A stretch of DNA of 55,000 nt, from assembly GCA_016946835.1 (NCBI GenBank), contig JACVTC010000032.1, positions 1 through 55,000 on the forward strand, written 5' to 3'. The notes beneath the pieces are model-generated. The model was given only the letters and a program-made list of their open reading frames with translations, was not told the DNA's origin and made no database searches. Shown one piece after another: positions 33,242 to 44,886 of the stretch. The translations under genes were made by a program, and so were the position numbers. The stretch comes from Neocallimastix lanati (nom. inval.) (taxonomy: Eukaryota > Neocallimastigomycota > Neocallimastigomycetes > Neocallimastigales > Neocallimastigaceae). Within the stretch, counting starts at the first letter, position 1; each line of letters opens with the position of its first letter.

Positions 33242-33295
33242 GAGGGTTTTCTTGCTTCATATAAATATTTATTTGAAGATACAAAAATATTAAAT
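33236..33295 (+). pseudogene. TOM40 exon-2-like fragment
   Basis: After an A-rich run, GGTTTTCTTGCTTCA, then TATTTATTTGAAG and ACAAAAATA align with TOM40 exon 2 just after its splice acceptor (31521 onward). One frame gives FLASYKYLFEDTKIL against VLASPQYLFEGAKIE in TOM40. The match fades after about 50 bp. It looks like a decayed local duplication. Chance similarity in AT-rich DNA is possible but unlikely over this length. Confidence 0.5.
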
Positions 33296-33457
33296 AATAA
33301 ATAAATGAATAAATAATAAGCAAAAAGATAAAATGATAAAATAATATATATATAAATAAATATATATATATCAATAGTAATAATAATAATAATAATAATA
33401 AACTATTATATAATTATAATTCCAAATAAATTATAAAAAAATAAAAATAGATATAAT

Positions 33458-33462
<5 letters not shown>

Positions 33463-33510
<48 letters not shown>
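33463..33510. repeat. Poly(T) tract
   Basis: This is an almost pure T run of about 48 bases, directly left of the LINE relic. Confidence 0.85.
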
Positions 33511-33514
<4 letters not shown>

Positions 33515-33695
33515 TATCCTGAATATAACATTGATTTCCGATGAGTACTTTTGTTTGTGCCAAAAAATTGGATAATAAATTAATTTCAATACTTTGTGTT
33601 AAGCGGATATAGATTAGATGCTAGAATTGATAAAACTGCAAAAAAAACAGATCAAGTGTTGTCCTAATTTTTGTCCATGTTGTAAAAAGTAATAT
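33511..33695 (+). pseudogene. Decayed LINE C-terminal fragment
   Basis: Broken frames give KYPEYNIDF, GYRLDARIDKTAKKTDQV and CPNFCPCCKK, in the same order as LKYPQFNLGF, CGYKYNTTIAIRMGRV and CPKSCPCCGED of the LINE at 33917. Stops and frame changes lie between the pieces. It is a relic of a related but distinct LINE copy. Confidence 0.55.
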
Positions 33696-33897
33696 ACAAT
33701 CCTAGGCAGTTACTGCGGCGCTTCTTCAATCGATTATTCGTATTGCTATTGGCCATCAATGGTCTCTGTTCTATAGGTTCAAATTGAATTCTTACTACTA
33801 CTACTACCACGACTACTACTACTACTACCAAGAGCGTCAATGCTGAAGAAACAGTAAGACAGGTCAGCAGAACTAGCGCAACAAAATGAAGATTCAT
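33664..33897 (-). CDS. Short ORF with signal-peptide-like N-terminus, uncertain
   Basis: The 77-codon minus-strand frame starts MNLHFVALVLLTCLTVSSA, a convincing secretion signal with a Ser-Ser-Ala cleavage context. A run of twelve Val follows, encoded by GTA/GTC/GTG repeats (a TAC/CAC microsatellite on the plus strand), and then a basic tail with a single Cys. The base composition is richer in G and C than the surroundings. It could be the truncated 5' end of a secreted-protein gene, with the LINE inserted just upstream of its ATG. It overlaps the LINE relic, and I do not recognise the protein. Confidence 0.3.
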   Translation of the reverse strand: MNLHFVALVLLTCLTVSSALTLLVVVVVVVVVVVVRIQFEPIEQRPLMANSNTNNRLKKRRSNCLGLYITFYNMDKN

Positions 33898-33901
33898 AAT
33901 T

Positions 33902-33916
33902 TCGTTATCTTAAAAT
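33902..33916. repeat. Target-site duplication of LINE (left copy)
   Basis: TCGTTATCTTAAAAT is repeated exactly at 36103-36117, directly after the poly(A) tail. Confidence 0.88.
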
Positions 33917-35907
33917 GGCTTTCGCAACCGTGAAGAATGCATTAGTTTATTCATTTCCGTTAGAGAAATATGCCAAAGAAGAAAATTTCAAGGAAAATTC
34001 ACATATTTAGCCTTTTTAGATCTTAAAATGCTTATGATTCAGTTCCTATTTTTAACATTCTTACTAAATTATATCATTATGGAGTACGTGGTAAATGTTT
34101 TGATTTTCTTTGTAATTTATATACTTCATCTAAAGCTCGTGCTCGATTTGCTTCAATGTTATCAAATGAATTTCCTATTAAAAGAGGTGTTCGTCAAGGT
34201 TGTCCATTATCTCCAATTTTATTCAATTTATTCATCAATGATATATTAAATGACTGTGATAAGTATGATGTTAATATTGGAAGAAAAAAGTGTTGTGGTG
34301 GACTCTTTGCTGATGATGTTGTTCTCATTGCTCCAAGTGCAAAAAATATAGAAAAATTACTAAAAAAGGTACATAGATGGGCTAATTTAAATGAAATGAC
34401 TTTTGGTATTGAAAAATGTGCAACTATGGTTATAAAACCAATGAACTTCCAATCTCCTCCAAACTATAGTGACCCAACCTTCTATTTAGGAATGAATGCT
34501 ATTCCTAAAGTGTCTAGTTATATTTATCTTGGTATTCCTTTTTCTGATGATCTCTTACTAGAACACATTATATCTCACATGCATTTTAAAGTTAGAAAAT
34601 CCCTTCTTTCATTTACACATTTCTTCTCAAATAAACTTATCCCTATTGCATACAAGAAAAAAGTTCTTCAATCCTTTGTTATTAGTAAAGTAATTTATTA
34701 TTCTCCTTTACTTGGTTCAAACAAATCTAGAACGGCCAGAATTCAAACATTAATTAATACTGGTCTATTTTGGTGTATCGGCTCATTCTCTAAAAATGGT
34801 AAAACAAGTTCAGAAGACAATGACTATATTAGACATAATTCTACTATGAGTACTTATGCTTTATCTCGAGATCTAAGCATTCCTCCTATTGCTGGTGTCT
34901 GCGCAGCCTTACAGATTAAATCATTTGCAAAATGGAGTAAATCAAACTGTATTATAAAGGATCTTATTAAATCTATTCCCAAAATGCATTATTATTCCTG
35001 GACTAAAGAATCTAGAACACTGTATAAAAAAATCAAAAAATATAAATGTGAAAAATATGACGATATTTTAGAACGTTACTGGAAATCAGTTGCCAAATTT
35101 CAAGGTATTAAAGGTCAAAATTACGATCGTAATAAGTTCTCAAACAATAAAGCTATAATTATGCTTAGTTTAAAATATCCCCAATTCAACTTAGGGTTTT
35201 CGTGGATTATTCATTTACGCTGTGGTTATAAATACAATACTACTATTGCTATTAGAATGGGTAGAGTTTCAGAAGATTGTCCCAAGTCTTGCCCCTGTTG
35301 TGGCGAAGATAAACAATCTTTTGAACATTAGATTTTTAAATGTGATGCTCTTGCATCTTTTAGATGGAATTCTTTAAATTTCATCGATGATCTCTATGTT
35401 TTATTCCTTAGGAAGATTAGAGTGTTTAATCCTCTTTCTTCCTATGACTCTATTTCTAATTTTGAAGATTATATCAATCATTATATATACTTGTTCCTTC
35501 TTGGTGGGACTTTAGTTTTAAATGAGCTACATTTCGATAGTGGGGAACAGAGACAATTAAATGAACTACTTTTCAAAGGTTCATCTGAGTCACCTGTTCC
35601 AAAAATTGTGGACTTGGCGGAATTCTTAACAAGTGCAATACCTATCATTAGTAGTTCGTTTGAGCTATTATTTGATAGGTATTGCAAAATACCAAACTTA
35701 TCCAAGAGCGTCGACGTCGTACTGATAAGGCATAATGATAATACAGGATCGTCATTTATTGCTACGAAGGATGAATCTCGCCCTAGTAGTTCAATAAATG
35801 ATGAGTCCGGGGAGAGTTTAGTGGACACCACACTATCTATTTTAAAGATGTTACTTCTAGGTTTTATTTCTTTTTTATTTGATAGGAAGGGAAAAATTCC
35901 CGCATAG
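33917..35907 (+). pseudogene. LINE reverse transcriptase, truncated and broken
   Basis: The coding part starts at GFRNREECISLF and runs to FTYLAFLDLK, where one base is missing from an A run (about 34026-34030). The correct frame then resumes with AYDSV. RT motifs follow: GVRQGCPLSPILFNLFIND and the catalytic FADD. A thumb/connection region and a C-terminal CPCCGEDKQSFEH...FKC (CCHC-type) motif come after, and a TAG at 35329-35331 falls inside that motif. The same frame continues to 35907, ending in a Ser-rich tail with two FDR-type segments. The endonuclease and N-terminal part are absent. It would not be autonomous. Confidence 0.82.
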
Positions 35908-36053
35908 TACAACTTGCCGAAATACATAGTATTTTCGAGCTTTTTATTTTTTTATTTTTTAATTTTTTATTTTTAATTTCAAATGTACTTTTCACCTACA
36001 TGTATTTTTTAAAATAAAATTAATAAAGTTTTGGAAGTGTATTCTCTTCCCTG

Positions 36054-36102
<49 letters not shown>
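33917..36102 (+). mobile_element. 5'-truncated LINE (non-LTR retrotransposon)
   Basis: The insert begins inside the RT domain, ends in a poly(A) run (36057-36102) preceded by AATAAA (36022-36027), and is flanked by a 15-bp duplication. This is the hallmark of target-primed reverse transcription with 5' truncation. There are no LTRs. The 3' UTR is short and AT-rich. Confidence 0.88.
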
Positions 36103-36104
<2 letters not shown>

Positions 36105-36117
36105 GTTATCTTAAAAT

Positions 36118-36235
36118 TATGATTAACATTGTGAAGTCAAAAAAAAAAAAAAAAAAAAAAATATTATACTACAATATGATAATGTCCCTGTGAAGTCTTT
36201 TTTTAATTTAATGAATCTAGAATATATTATCTCAT
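36118..36235. other. Short spacer with poly(A) run
   Basis: Flanking DNA of the LINE insertion site includes an A run at about 36140-36163. No gene is seen. Confidence 0.5.
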
Positions 36236-39200
36236 TATTTTATTTTATTTTATTTTATTTTATTCAATCTGTACTTTATATTCATATTCTACTATTTATT
36301 TTTTTTATTTTATTTTATTCAATCTGTACTTTATATTCATATTTCTACTATTTATTTTATTTTATTTTATTCAATCTGTACTTTATATTCATATTCTACT
36401 ATTTATTTTATTTTATTTTATTTTATTCAATCTGTAATTTATATTAATATTTCAACCATTTATTTTATTTTATTTTATTTTATTTTATTTTATTTTATTT
36501 TATTTTATTTTATTTTATTTTATTTTATTTTATTTTATTTTATTTTATTTTATTTTATTTTATTTTATTTTATTTTATTTTATTTTATTTTATTTTATTT
36601 TATTTTATTTTATTTTATTTTATTTTATTTTATTTTATTTTATTTTATTTTATTTTATTTTATTTTATTTTATTTTATTTTATTTTATTTTATTTTATTT
36701 TATTTTATTTTATTTTATTTTATTTTATTTTATTTTATTTTATTTTATTTTATTTTATTTATTTATTTTATTTTATTTTATTTTATTTTATTTTATTTTA
36801 TTTATTTTATTTTATTTTATTTTATTTTATTTTATTTTATTTTATTTTATTTTATTTATTTATTTTATTTTATTTTATTTTATTTTATTTTATTTTATTT
36901 TATTTTATTTTATTTATTTTATTTTATTTTATTTTATTTTATTTTATTTTATTTTATTTTATTTTATTTTATTTTATTTTATTTTATTTTATTTTATTTT
37001 ATTTTATTTTATTTTATTTTATTTTATTTTATTTTATTTTATTTTATTTTATTTTATTTTATTTTATTTTATTTTATTTTATTTTATTTTATTTTATTTT
37101 ATTTTATTTTATTTTATTTTATTTTATTTTATTTTATTTTATTTTATTTTATTTTATTTTATTTTATTTTATTTTATTTTATTTTATTTTATTTTATTTT
37201 ATTTTATTTTATTTTATTTTATTTTATTTTATTTTATTTTATTTAATCTGTACTTTATATTCATATTCTACTATTTATTTTATTTTATTTTATTTTATTT
37301 TATTTTATTTTATTTTATTTATTTTATTTTATTTTATTTTATTTTATTTTATTTTATTTTATTTTATTTTATTTTATTTTATTTTATTTTATTTTATTTT
37401 ATTTTATTTTATTTTATTCAATATGTACTTATATTTATATTCTAATATTTATTTTATTTTATTTTATTTTATTTTATTTTATTTTATTTTATTTTATTTT
37501 ATTTTATTTTATTTTATTTTATTTATTTTATTTTATTTTATTTTATTTTATTTTATTTTATTTTATTTTATTTTATTTTATTTTATTTTATTTTATTTTA
37601 TTTTATTTTATTTTATTTTATTTTATTTTATTTTATTTTATTTTATTCAATCTATACTTTTATATTCATATTCTACTATTTATTTTATTTTATTTTATTT
37701 TATTTTATTCAATCTGTACTTTATATTCATATTCTACTATTTATTTTATTTTATTCAATCTGTACTTTATATTCATATTCTACTATTTATTTTATTTTAT
37801 TCAATCTGTACTTTATATTCATATTCTACTATTTATTTTATTTTATTCAATCTGTACTTTATATTCATATTCTACTATTTATTTTATTTTATTCAATCTG
37901 TACTTTATATTCATATTCTACTATTTGTTTTATTTTATTCAATCTGTACTTTATATTCATATTCTACTATTTATTTTATTTTATTCAATCTGTACTTTAT
38001 ATTCATATTCTACTATTTATTTTATTTTATTCAATCTATACTTTATATTCATATTCTACTATTTATTTTATTTTATTTTATTCAATCTGTACTTTATATT
38101 CATATTCTACTATTTATTTTATTTTATTCAATCTGTACTTTATATTCATATTCTACTATTTATTTTATTTTATTCAATCTGTACTTTATATTCATATTCT
38201 ACTATTTGTTTTATTTTATTCAATCTGTACTTTATATTCATATTCTACTATTTATTTTATTTTATTCAATCTGTACTTTATATTCATATTCTACTATTTA
38301 TTTTATTTTATTCAATCTATACTTTATATTCATATTCTACTATTTATTTTATTTTATTTTATTCAATCTGTACTTTATATTCATATTCTACTATTTATTT
38401 TATTTCATTTTATTCAATCTGTACTTTATATTCATATTCTACTATTTATTTTATTTTATTTTATTTTATTTTATTTTATTTTATTTTATTTTATTTTATT
38501 TTATTTTATTTTATTTTATTTTATTTTATTTTATTTTATTTTATTCAATCTGTACTTTATATTCATATTCTACTATTTATTTTATTTTATTTTATTTTAT
38601 TTTATTTTATTTTATTTTATTTTATTCAATCTGTATTTTATATTCATATTCTACTATTTATTTTATTTTATTTTATTTTATTTTATTTTATTTTATTTTA
38701 TTTTATTTTATTTTATTTTATTTTATTTTATTTTATTTTATTTTATTTTATTTTATTTTATTCAATCTGTACTTTATATTCATATTCTACTATTTATTTT
38801 ATTTTATTTTATTTTATTTTATTTTATTTTATTTTATTTTATTCAATCTGTATTTTATATTCATATTCTACTATTTATTTTATTTTATTTTATTTTATTT
38901 TATTTTATTTTATTTTATTTTATTTTATTTTATTTTATTTTATTTTATTTTATTTTATTTTATTTTATTTTATTTTATTTTATTTTATTCAATCTGTACT
39001 TTATATTCATATTCTACTATTTATTTTATTTTATTTTATTTTATTTTATTTTATTTTATTTTATTTTATTCAATCTGTACTTTATATTCATATTCTACTA
39101 TTTATTTTATTTTATTTTATTTTATTTTATTCAATCTTTACTTATATTTATATTCTACTATTTATTTTATTTTATTTTATTTTATTTTATTTTATTCAAT

Positions 39201-39769
39201 CTGCAATTTGTATTCATATTCTACTATTTATTTTATTTTATTTTATTTTATTTTATTCAATCTGTACTTTTTATTCATATTCTACTATTTATTTTATTTT
39301 ATTCAATCTGTACTTTATATTCATATTCTACTATTTATTTTATTTTATTTTATTTTATTTTATTTTAATTTATTTTATTTTATTTTATTCAATCTGTACT
39401 TTATATTCATATTCTACTATTTATTTTATTTCATTTTATTCAATCTGTACTTTATATTCATATTCTACTATTTATTTTATTTCATTTTATTCAATCTGTA
39501 CTTTATATTCATATTCTACTATTTATTTTTTTTATTTTATTTTATTCAATCTGTACTTTATATTCATATTTCTACTATTTATTTTATTTTATTTTATTCA
39601 ATCTGTACTTTATATTCATATTCTACTATTTATTTTATTTTATTTTATTCAATCTGTACTTTATATTCATATTCTACTATTTATTTTATTTTATTTTATT
39701 TTATTTTATTTTATTTTATTTTATTTTATTTTATTTTATTTTATTTTATTTTATTTTATTTTATTTTGC
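36236..39769. repeat. 3.5-kb TTTTA satellite with interspersed 46-bp minisatellite unit
   Basis: Pure TTTTA pentanucleotide arrays alternate with a conserved core, CAATCTGTACTTTATATTC followed by ATATTCTACTATTTA. I count about 39 copies of the core. In 37700-38400 they are regularly spaced about 46 bp apart. Elsewhere long TTTTA runs (for example 36440-37240) separate them. Long frames of 807 and 631 codons across it are repeat artefacts, because a 5-bp repeat with no stop reads open in every frame. Copy number may be collapsed in the assembly. Confidence 0.95.
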
Positions 39770-40140
39770 GTTTTTTTTTTTTTTTTTCTTTTTATTACAT
39801 GTATTTTATTAACTATTTAATTAATAAAGATGCAACAAGTTTGTAACCGTTAAAAAAAAAAAAAAAAAAAAAATTGCTTCGTGTTGCCAAAGTTATCAAT
39901 TTGATTAAAGATGACCGTCTAACCGGATTGACTAACTGTCCTAAACGCTGTCCTTATGGTTATTAGAGAAACTAGTAAATCCTCGATTTAGAAACATTTG
40001 GTTTACTTCAATGCTATCTATTTCCATGAATTTCGAATGAAATATTTTAAAGACTACTGAAATTCTTTATGAAAAAAAAAAAAATTTTTTTATTATTTTT
40101 TTTTATTTTTTTTTATTTTTTTTTTTTTATAATTATCAAA
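39770..40140 (+). pseudogene. Possible further LINE C-terminal relic
   Basis: After an A run, one frame gives RVAKVINLIKDD and then LTNCPKRCPYG, which resembles the RMGRVSEDCPKSCPCCG segment of the LINE at 33917. The rest is broken. At 40585-40620 CTTCCTTCTTGGTGGA resembles the FLLGG segment of the same LINE (35493-35510). Confidence 0.35.
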
Positions 40141-40374
40141 ATATTGTCCAATATTAAATAGTTATGTAAACACTGTTATCACAGACATTAATAAATGTGG
40201 AATCAAGTACTGATTTTTATTGTAGTAACGAAAGTGTATTATATTAAAAGTAATAACAAATTAGCAGTAAATGTTGTGTTAATAATATTTAATAATCAAG
40301 AAGTATTAAATATTTTTGATTTATTTAATAATTATAGATTCGTATAATTTCAATTTATTATCAATTAATAATAG

Positions 40375-40539
40375 ATAAATAAAGATAAATTATTGAATGA
40401 AATAGCCTTAATAAGTGAAAATAAGAAATATGTGAAAGTGAAAATAGGAGTATTAAATTTTAGTGATAGTGAAAATTATAGTATCATTACTAATAAAATA
40501 AGTGAAATAGATCAATGGGTGAAAAATCATATTAACTAA
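40375..40539 (+). CDS. Unrecognised 54-codon terminal-exon-like fragment
   Basis: An open frame with no ATG starts right after AATAATAG, a possible splice acceptor. It has ordinary-looking codon use and reads LNEIALISENKKYVKVK, IGVLNFSDSENY and IDQWVKNHIN before TAA. I do not recognise it. It could be the last exon of a small or broken gene. No upstream exon is evident. Confidence 0.25.
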   Translation: MNKDKLLNEIALISENKKYVKVKIGVLNFSDSENYSIITNKISEIDQWVKNHIN

Positions 40540-40685
40540 TATTAATAATTTTTATGAATAATGAATATTTAAATATATAATTAACGATAACTATAACTTT
40601 CCTTCTTGGTGGAAGAGATGAAGATGTAGACATTATTGATTTAAATTATATATATATATATATATATATAAAAGAATGGGATTTT

Positions 40686-40867
40686 TTGTTTGATAATCAA
40701 ATCATTTTTTTTTTTTTTTTTTTTTTTTATGGTGATTATTCTAAAATGCCATTCTTGGTTGCGATCTGCCGCTCTCGTTTTACAGAAATTATGTCTAGGA
40801 CTAGTATTCGACAAGGATTGATATTCCAACGGTATAAGAGCAAACTTATTAGGAGTGTCAACTCTAG

Positions 40868-40904
<37 letters not shown>

Positions 40905-41042
40905 TACATTAAGACAGGTCCAGTAAGACCAATACCTCTGAAAGAGAAAACCATAAATGTTTCTTTCAGATTGTCAATTCAAACCCTAATCCGGGATAAG
41001 AATTCCTTTTTAAGAAAAAATCTTTACGTAATCTGGAGATGA
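40686..41042. other. GC-richer island with broken frames, unidentified
   Basis: About 300 bp of less AT-rich sequence, split by a poly(A) run (40870-40900), is open on the plus strand (RSRFTEIMSRTSIRQGL) and partly on the minus strand. The frames include homopolymer-coded Phe and Lys runs. It is probably a transposon relic, but I cannot place it. Confidence 0.3.
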
Positions 41043-41650
41043 ATTTTCGTTACTTATAGACTTTTTTTTTTTTTTTTTTTTTTTTATTTTATTTTATTTT
41101 CCTGAATTTATTTGCACATTTTATTTTGAATAGTACTTTTACTTCACAATAATAATAACTAATATTTGTCTTCTAAAGTTTACTAATAATTATAAAATGA
41201 AATTATTAATTATTATAAGGTTTTAACTTCAATACATTTTTTATTTCCTGTTTTATTTAATAATATTTATTAATAGTTGAAATTAATTAGTAATAAATAA
41301 TATATTATACATACTGTTTATATAGGTTTATACTTAATCTTATGTACATAATAACATTGCATAGTGTATACATGTTTTATTACTATACAAAAAGAAACAA
41401 TATAACAATATAACTTAATATTTAAATTGAAGTCTTTTATCTTTTATTAATAAAAGAATATATAATATAACAAATAATTGATTAACATTATGGGTTTATA
41501 TTGTTGAATGTATTCTAACTTCTTAATAGATTAAGAGTCTCATAAAGTTAAGACTAGCCTATTAATATTTTAAATTTTAAAAATATTTTATATTTATACA
41601 TTTCTCATTTTAATAAATTTCTATTATAATTATAACAAACCTCATTTTAA

Positions 41651-41699
<49 letters not shown>

Positions 41700-41702
<3 letters not shown>

Positions 41703-42383
41703 TTTAATTTTCTAAAATGATATTTAAGAAGAAAAAAAATCCTTCTTTTGAAGATAACTTAATTTCTTCAACTCATATAGAAACAAAAAAATGTTGAAGA
41801 TGAACAATCTGATAATGAAATATAAATCAGATAAAATTATTATTCAACGAGTAAAATATATAAAAACTTCAACTAAATCTGTCTTTAATTATAAAGACTT
41901 TAAAATAGAAAAAAAAAAATAATTTTGAAAGGTGGTATGATGCATTAAGGTGTCATCTCATAGTACAGGATTATGACGAATATATAGATAAACAAATAGA
42001 TTTAAAGAATATAAGCAGAAATCAAATTAATTTACTTCCATTTAATTTATATCCTACTTTATTCATTTCAATATGGAGAACTAAAATCAAGAAAATCCTA
42101 CCTTTAAGGACGGTTTTACAGGTGATCGTCGATTTCTTTAAAAGATTTCTAGTTAAAATAGAACTCATATTTATAATTAAACCGGAAAGATTTGCAAACG
42201 ATTAAAACAAAAGTAATTTATATATTTTTTTTCTCGTTTGTATGGAAACACCATGAATTAGGCTTCTATCCTTATTGAAAACCAAGATCCATAATCTTCT
42301 TAATTATGATCAATTTCGTTGTTAGATTAAAATTAGTTTTTTTTTTTTTAAAAAAAGTTATGATTTGTTCCTTTATTTCCAAC

Positions 42384-42432
<49 letters not shown>

Positions 42433-43130
42433 AAGAACTATCAAGCAAAGAAGAGTAGGAGAAGTTAGGAATTTATATTTTAGAACTTAATTAATACGCT
42501 AACATATCTTCTTGGAATGAAAAAGGCATAGATAGATGCCTTTCTTGCCTGTCTACATGACTAAACTGCTAAATTGCTACCAGAATTCTAGAAATCCTTC
42601 TCAGACCTCAATCCTTAGTTGCTATGCAAACAATAGCTTCTAGAATCGATAGTCGTATTTCTACCCACAGACAATTTAACAATCCTCAAGGACAAAATTC
42701 AAATAATAATAATAATAATAATGAAAATATAAAGGGCAAAAAAAAAAAAAAAACATTCTTTTCCCAAAAATAATCTAAATCCAAACCTCGTGGACCTCTA
42801 TTTCAAGAAGAAAAAGATAGAAGAAGAAGAAAAGAAGAAAATCCATGTCTTTATTGTGGATACATATTTCGGAAATTTGAACCATAGTTCGAAAGATCAT
42901 TTTGGAAGAAAACAAGAACGGCCACCACTTATAATTGTTAATGATAATGAAGAATACAAAGTTGAAAAAAAATCTTGGATATTAAAAAAAGAAAAAAAAA
43001 AAAAAACATTATGGAATAATCCAATATCTTATCAAATGGAAAAGGCTATCCATTATCTAAAACATCTTGGGAAACTGAAGCAAATTTAAATTACCTTGAA
43101 CTCATAAAAGAATTTAACAAAAAATAACTA
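41700..43130 (+). pseudogene. Decayed LTR-retrotransposon gag relic
   Basis: Pieces of gag occur in order. NNFERWYDALRCHL and QDYDEYI (from 41919) fit the N-terminal gag motif. An Asn-rich stretch lies at about 42700. RGPLFQEEKDRRRRKEENP leads into CLYCG (42846), the first half of a zinc knuckle that then breaks, with NHSSKDHF in another frame. Frameshifts and stops separate them, and poly(A) and poly(T) runs lie between. No RT or integrase is visible. The 'EEK-RRR-...-CLYCG' pattern is typical of fungal gypsy-type gag proteins unlike elements A and B here. Confidence 0.55.
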
Positions 43131-43805
43131 AAATCAAAATTTGAAAATGAATCTTTACTTTATTATTAATATCAAACTTTTATATAATTTATCAATATCA
43201 ATATTATTAAATATTTTTCTTATATTTATTATCAAATATTGTTAATATTCCTATTTATTTAATATTATTAATACATTTTTAAAACTGTTTTTTTTTTTTT
43301 TTTCATGTTAAAAATATAAATAGTATGAACTTCACGAATGAAAATATTTTTCTTCTTGTTTTTTTTTTTTTTTTTTTATTAATTAACTCATAATTAATTT
43401 GACATATTACATCGGTTAATTAATTAAATATTAATTTTAAAATTTTTTAAAATATTAATAAAACATATTTTAATAAAAAACATATTTTTAAATATCATTT
43501 CGCTTTAATCAAATTATGCTGACTTGTTGAGGTTAACCCCACTCCTTACATAATCCAAGAAAAAAATGAAAATTATAAATAAAAAAATAAGAATGACAAA
43601 AAAACATTAGCCTATTAAAAATAAAAATTTTAATTTTTATTAACAAGAGATAGCATTCTCCTTTATTATTTTTAAAATTAATTATAAATGAACATATCTC
43701 AAAGAAATACTAATATAGTTTTAATTTAGTTTTTTAATATTATATTTATTTATGAGCATCATATTTACAAATAATGAATTATATTGTTTAATAAATTATG
43801 TAAAC

Positions 43806-43842
<37 letters not shown>

Positions 43843-44259
43843 ATACATAATATTATCATTATATATATTTTTTTAAGAGAGCTTAATTTTATTCATTTAT
43901 TTAAATATACAAAATAATAATATTAATAGTATTAATAGATTATATAAAAAACGATAGTAAAAAAAATTCTAATTTTCATAAATTTCATATATATTAAATT
44001 TTCATTTGAATGAATTAATCATACATTTATATATTATTATTTATAAAGTATTAATTTTTTTTTTATGTTAATAATATATATTTTAATAATTATTATTTAA
44101 CAATATATATATATATATATATATTTATCGAAGTACTTCAATAAATAAAATTTATAAAAAATAATAATTAAAAATTTATAATGAATAATAAATATTAAAA
44201 ATAATTATTTAAACTTTTATTTATATATTATTAATATAATATATTTATTAATAAGGAAT

Positions 44260-44308
<49 letters not shown>

Positions 44309-44370
44309 GTAACAATAATATTGATTTTTATATGAAAAAAATTTTTTTTTTTTTTTTTTAATATTACTCT

Positions 44371-44408
<38 letters not shown>

Positions 44409-44819
44409 TTTAATTCCCTTTCAAGGGTTAATAATAATATTATTTTAGTAAAAGTATTTTTAAAAATTAATCTGTAAAACCAAAAATAATTAAAACTTAA
44501 ATTAGATGATTATATATATATTATATAATATTAATATTTATATTTTTTTTTAAAGGAATAAAAAATTTTCAATAATTATAATTTTAATAAAATAATAAAA
44601 TTAATAAAATTTTTATTTAAAGTATTTATGTATAATAAAATTTTAATAAATTAATAGATAATTTATATATTTATATATGATGGGTTGGGATAAAAATGAT
44701 AATTTATTTATATTTATATAAAAAGATATATAGAGATAAATAATTAAATAAATAAATAAAAAAATAAATAAAAATTATTTATATATACATATATATATAT
44801 AATTTTTTTAATCCTTTTT

Positions 44820-44858
<39 letters not shown>

Positions 44859-44886
44859 TTATTCCATTAAGAGTATAATTTTTTCT
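43131..44886. other. AT-rich intergenic DNA
   Basis: This stretch contains poly(A) at 43810-43840, an (AAT)n run at about 44263-44310, (ATT)n at 44380-44405 and ATTT runs. A less AT-rich patch at 43500-43560 is unexplained. No gene is seen. Confidence 0.55.

Noticed and set aside
36440-37240. A CRISPR array or telomere-like array
   Set aside because: There is no spacer structure. The pentamer TTTTA is AT-only and interrupted by a 46-bp unit, unlike known telomere repeats.
37423-39846. Open frames of 807 and 631 codons on the plus strand
   Set aside because: They are pure products of the TTTTA and 46-bp repeats (FILFY and IHILLF runs), open in more than one frame at once, with no protein-like composition.
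43500-43560. A second tRNA-like or SINE element at a less AT-rich patch
   Set aside because: GGGGTTAACCTC on the minus strand is a poor B box, there is no A box at the right distance, and there is no adjoining tail.
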